Assembly: GCA_041628615.1 (NCBI GenBank)
Contig: JBFKOW010000168.1
Coordinates: 1-7,212 of the forward strand
DNA length: 7,212 bases
Direction of reading: 5' to 3'
Source: JAMWZF01 sp041628615
Lineage (GTDB): Bacteria > Pseudomonadota > Alphaproteobacteria > Rhodobacterales > Rhodobacteraceae
Shown: in pieces, positions 6,597-7,212 of the stretch
Numbering within the stretch: the stretch's first letter is position 1
Layout: the number at the start of each line of letters is the position of its first letter
Made by a program: the position numbers and the translations under genes
The notes under the pieces: model-generated
Databases searched by the model: none
Told to the model about the DNA's origin: nothing
Seen by the model: the letters and a program-made list of their open reading frames with translations, nothing else

Positions 6597-7008
6597 ATCG
6601 CCGGATCGGGAGGCCGGTTTCACGTTGATGGAACTGCTGGTCGTGCTGGTGATCGTCGGCCTGCTGGCGGCTTTCGTCGGTCCCCTGCTCTACCAGCGGA
6701 TCAGCCCGGCCAAGCAGACCGCCGCCCAGAGCCAGATCGAGAGTTTCATGACCGCGCTGGACACCTATCTGATCGATGTCGGCCGGTTCCCGACCACCGA
6801 GCAGGGCCTCGCCGCGCTGCGCGCGGACCCCGGCGAACCGAACTGGAGCGGACCCTACCTGCGCAAGGAAATCCCGCTGGATCCCTGGGGTTATGCCTAT
6901 GTCTACAAGGCCCCCGGGCGGTCCGGCGGCTACGAGATCGTCTCCTACGGGTCGGACGGGCTGGAGGGCGGCAGCGATGACGCGGCGGACATCGAAAGCT
7001 GGCGCTGA
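6538..7008 (+). CDS. gspG: Major pseudopilin GspG
   Basis: Main subunit of the pseudopilus, 156 residues. Cleavage is predicted after Gly27 (AG|FTLME), giving a mature protein of about 129 residues. Glu at +5 starts a hydrophobic helix ending in LLAAFVGP. The GspG hallmarks follow in order: SPAKQTAAQSQIESF, GRFPTTEQGL (82-91), GPYL (105-108), DPWG (115-118), and the C-terminal loop GSDGLEGG...DD..ADI (138-152). In characterised GspG this loop binds calcium; its Asp residues are kept here. The ATG at 6538 has a strong ribosome binding site but implies an unusually long 27-residue leader. The in-frame GTG at 6586 would give a more typical 11-residue leader and an 11-nt overlap. A TTG at 6481 has no support. 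This is the most confidently T2SS-type pseudopilin of the set and argues for a secretion-type rather than an adhesive-pilus machine. Confidence 0.94.
   Translation: MSGADRPKQAATGCLTVNGESPDREAGFTLMELLVVLVIVGLLAAFVGPLLYQRISPAKQTAAQSQIESFMTALDTYLIDVGRFPTTEQGLAALRADPGEPNWSGPYLRKEIPLDPWGYAYVYKAPGRSGGYEIVSYGSDGLEGGSDDAADIESWR
6963..6968 (+). promoter_or_regulatory. Ribosome binding site for the last, truncated pseudopilin gene
   Basis: GGAGGG lies 8 nt before the ATG at 6977, within the segment of gspG that encodes its calcium-loop region. It supports the start of a gene whose open frame is too short in the window to be obvious. Confidence 0.55.
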
Positions 7009-7212
7009 CGCCGGCTTCGTCTACGTCTCGGCCCTGGTGATCCTGGTGGCCGTGGCCATCGCCGCGCAGGTCGCGCTGATCCCCTCCGGCAGCGCCCGCG
7101 TGCGGGACATGGAAGATGAACTGCTGTTCCGCGGCGAGGCCTACCTGAAGGCGATCGAGGCCTACGCCCGCGCCGACCCGACCGCCCCCAGCTATCCCGC
7201 CCGGCTGGAGGA
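6977..7212 (+). CDS. Atypical pseudopilin lacking Glu+5 (3'-truncated by window edge)
   Basis: The frame opens at ATG 6977, overlapping gspG by 32 nt, and stays open to the window end (78 codons). The leader MTRRTSKAGADAG is followed by a hydrophobic helix FVYVSALVILVAVAIAAQ, so cleavage after Gly13 is plausible. Position +5 of the mature protein is Ser where most pseudopilins have Glu. The next part, MEDELLFRGEAYLKAIEAY then YPARLE, resembles a proteobacterial T2SS-cluster pseudopilin family with the pattern 'ELLFvGdqyrxAIxxYY...YPxxLeDLL'. That family commonly also lacks Glu+5. GspK is another pseudopilin known to lack Glu+5, but the downstream pattern fits GspK less well. A tip or minor-subunit role is plausible by analogy with GspK. 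The 3' end, and therefore full length and C-terminal domain, is not visible. Confidence 0.78.
   Translation, partial: MTRRTSKAGADAGFVYVSALVILVAVAIAAQVALIPSGSARVRDMEDELLFRGEAYLKAIEAYARADPTAPSYPARLE

Noticed and set aside
5534..6623. Overlapping - strand open frames of 291 and 208 codons across the pseudopilin genes
   Set aside because: Antisense to clear pseudopilins, compositionally odd, and without recognisable features or ribosome binding sites.

Overview
The window is a single, tightly packed, high-GC operon fragment read entirely on the + strand. It encodes most of the core of a type II secretion-like (T2SS) / type IV pilus-like machine. The very high GC and strong GC3 bias point to a high-GC proteobacterium. 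An alphaproteobacterium is my best guess from the style of the last pseudopilin, but the window holds no taxonomic marker, so this is weak inference. Both ends are cut: the first gene lacks its 5' part and the last lacks its 3' part.

Order: (1) assembly ATPase GspE, C-terminal part (1-1013); (2) PilM-like cytoplasmic protein (1015-1863); (3) PilN-like inner-membrane protein (1860-2390); (4) PilO/GspM-like inner-membrane protein (2387-2938); (5) GspC/PilP-like protein with a Pro/Glu-rich linker (2935-3483); (6) GspD-like lipoprotein secretin with N-terminal TPRs and a probable C-terminal cohesin-like domain (3480-5744); (7, 8) two GspG-like pseudopilins (5753-6235, 6210-6596); (9) the canonical major pseudopilin GspG (6538-7008); (10) the start of an atypical pseudopilin lacking Glu at +5 (6977 to the end).

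The genes are translationally linked. There is a 1-nt gap at the E/M junction, then four consecutive 4-nt start/stop overlaps, an 8-nt gap after the secretin, and 26-, 59- and 32-nt overlaps among the pseudopilins. There is no intergenic space for a promoter or terminator, and no non-coding stretch longer than 8 nt. Transcription must start upstream of the window.

Inferred joint function: the ATPase powers assembly of a GspG-type pseudopilus on a PilM-PilN-PilO-like platform. The GspC-like protein bridges that platform to the secretin in the outer membrane. The set is a hybrid: its platform proteins are of T4P type, whereas its GspG and secretin follow T2SS logic. GspF, canonical GspH/I/J and a prepilin peptidase are not in the window and may lie outside it. 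The most notable points are the TPR-secretin-cohesin architecture, the run of several GspG-like pseudopilins, and a nine-G tract at the gspC-like/gspD-like junction where adding one G would fuse the two proteins in frame.
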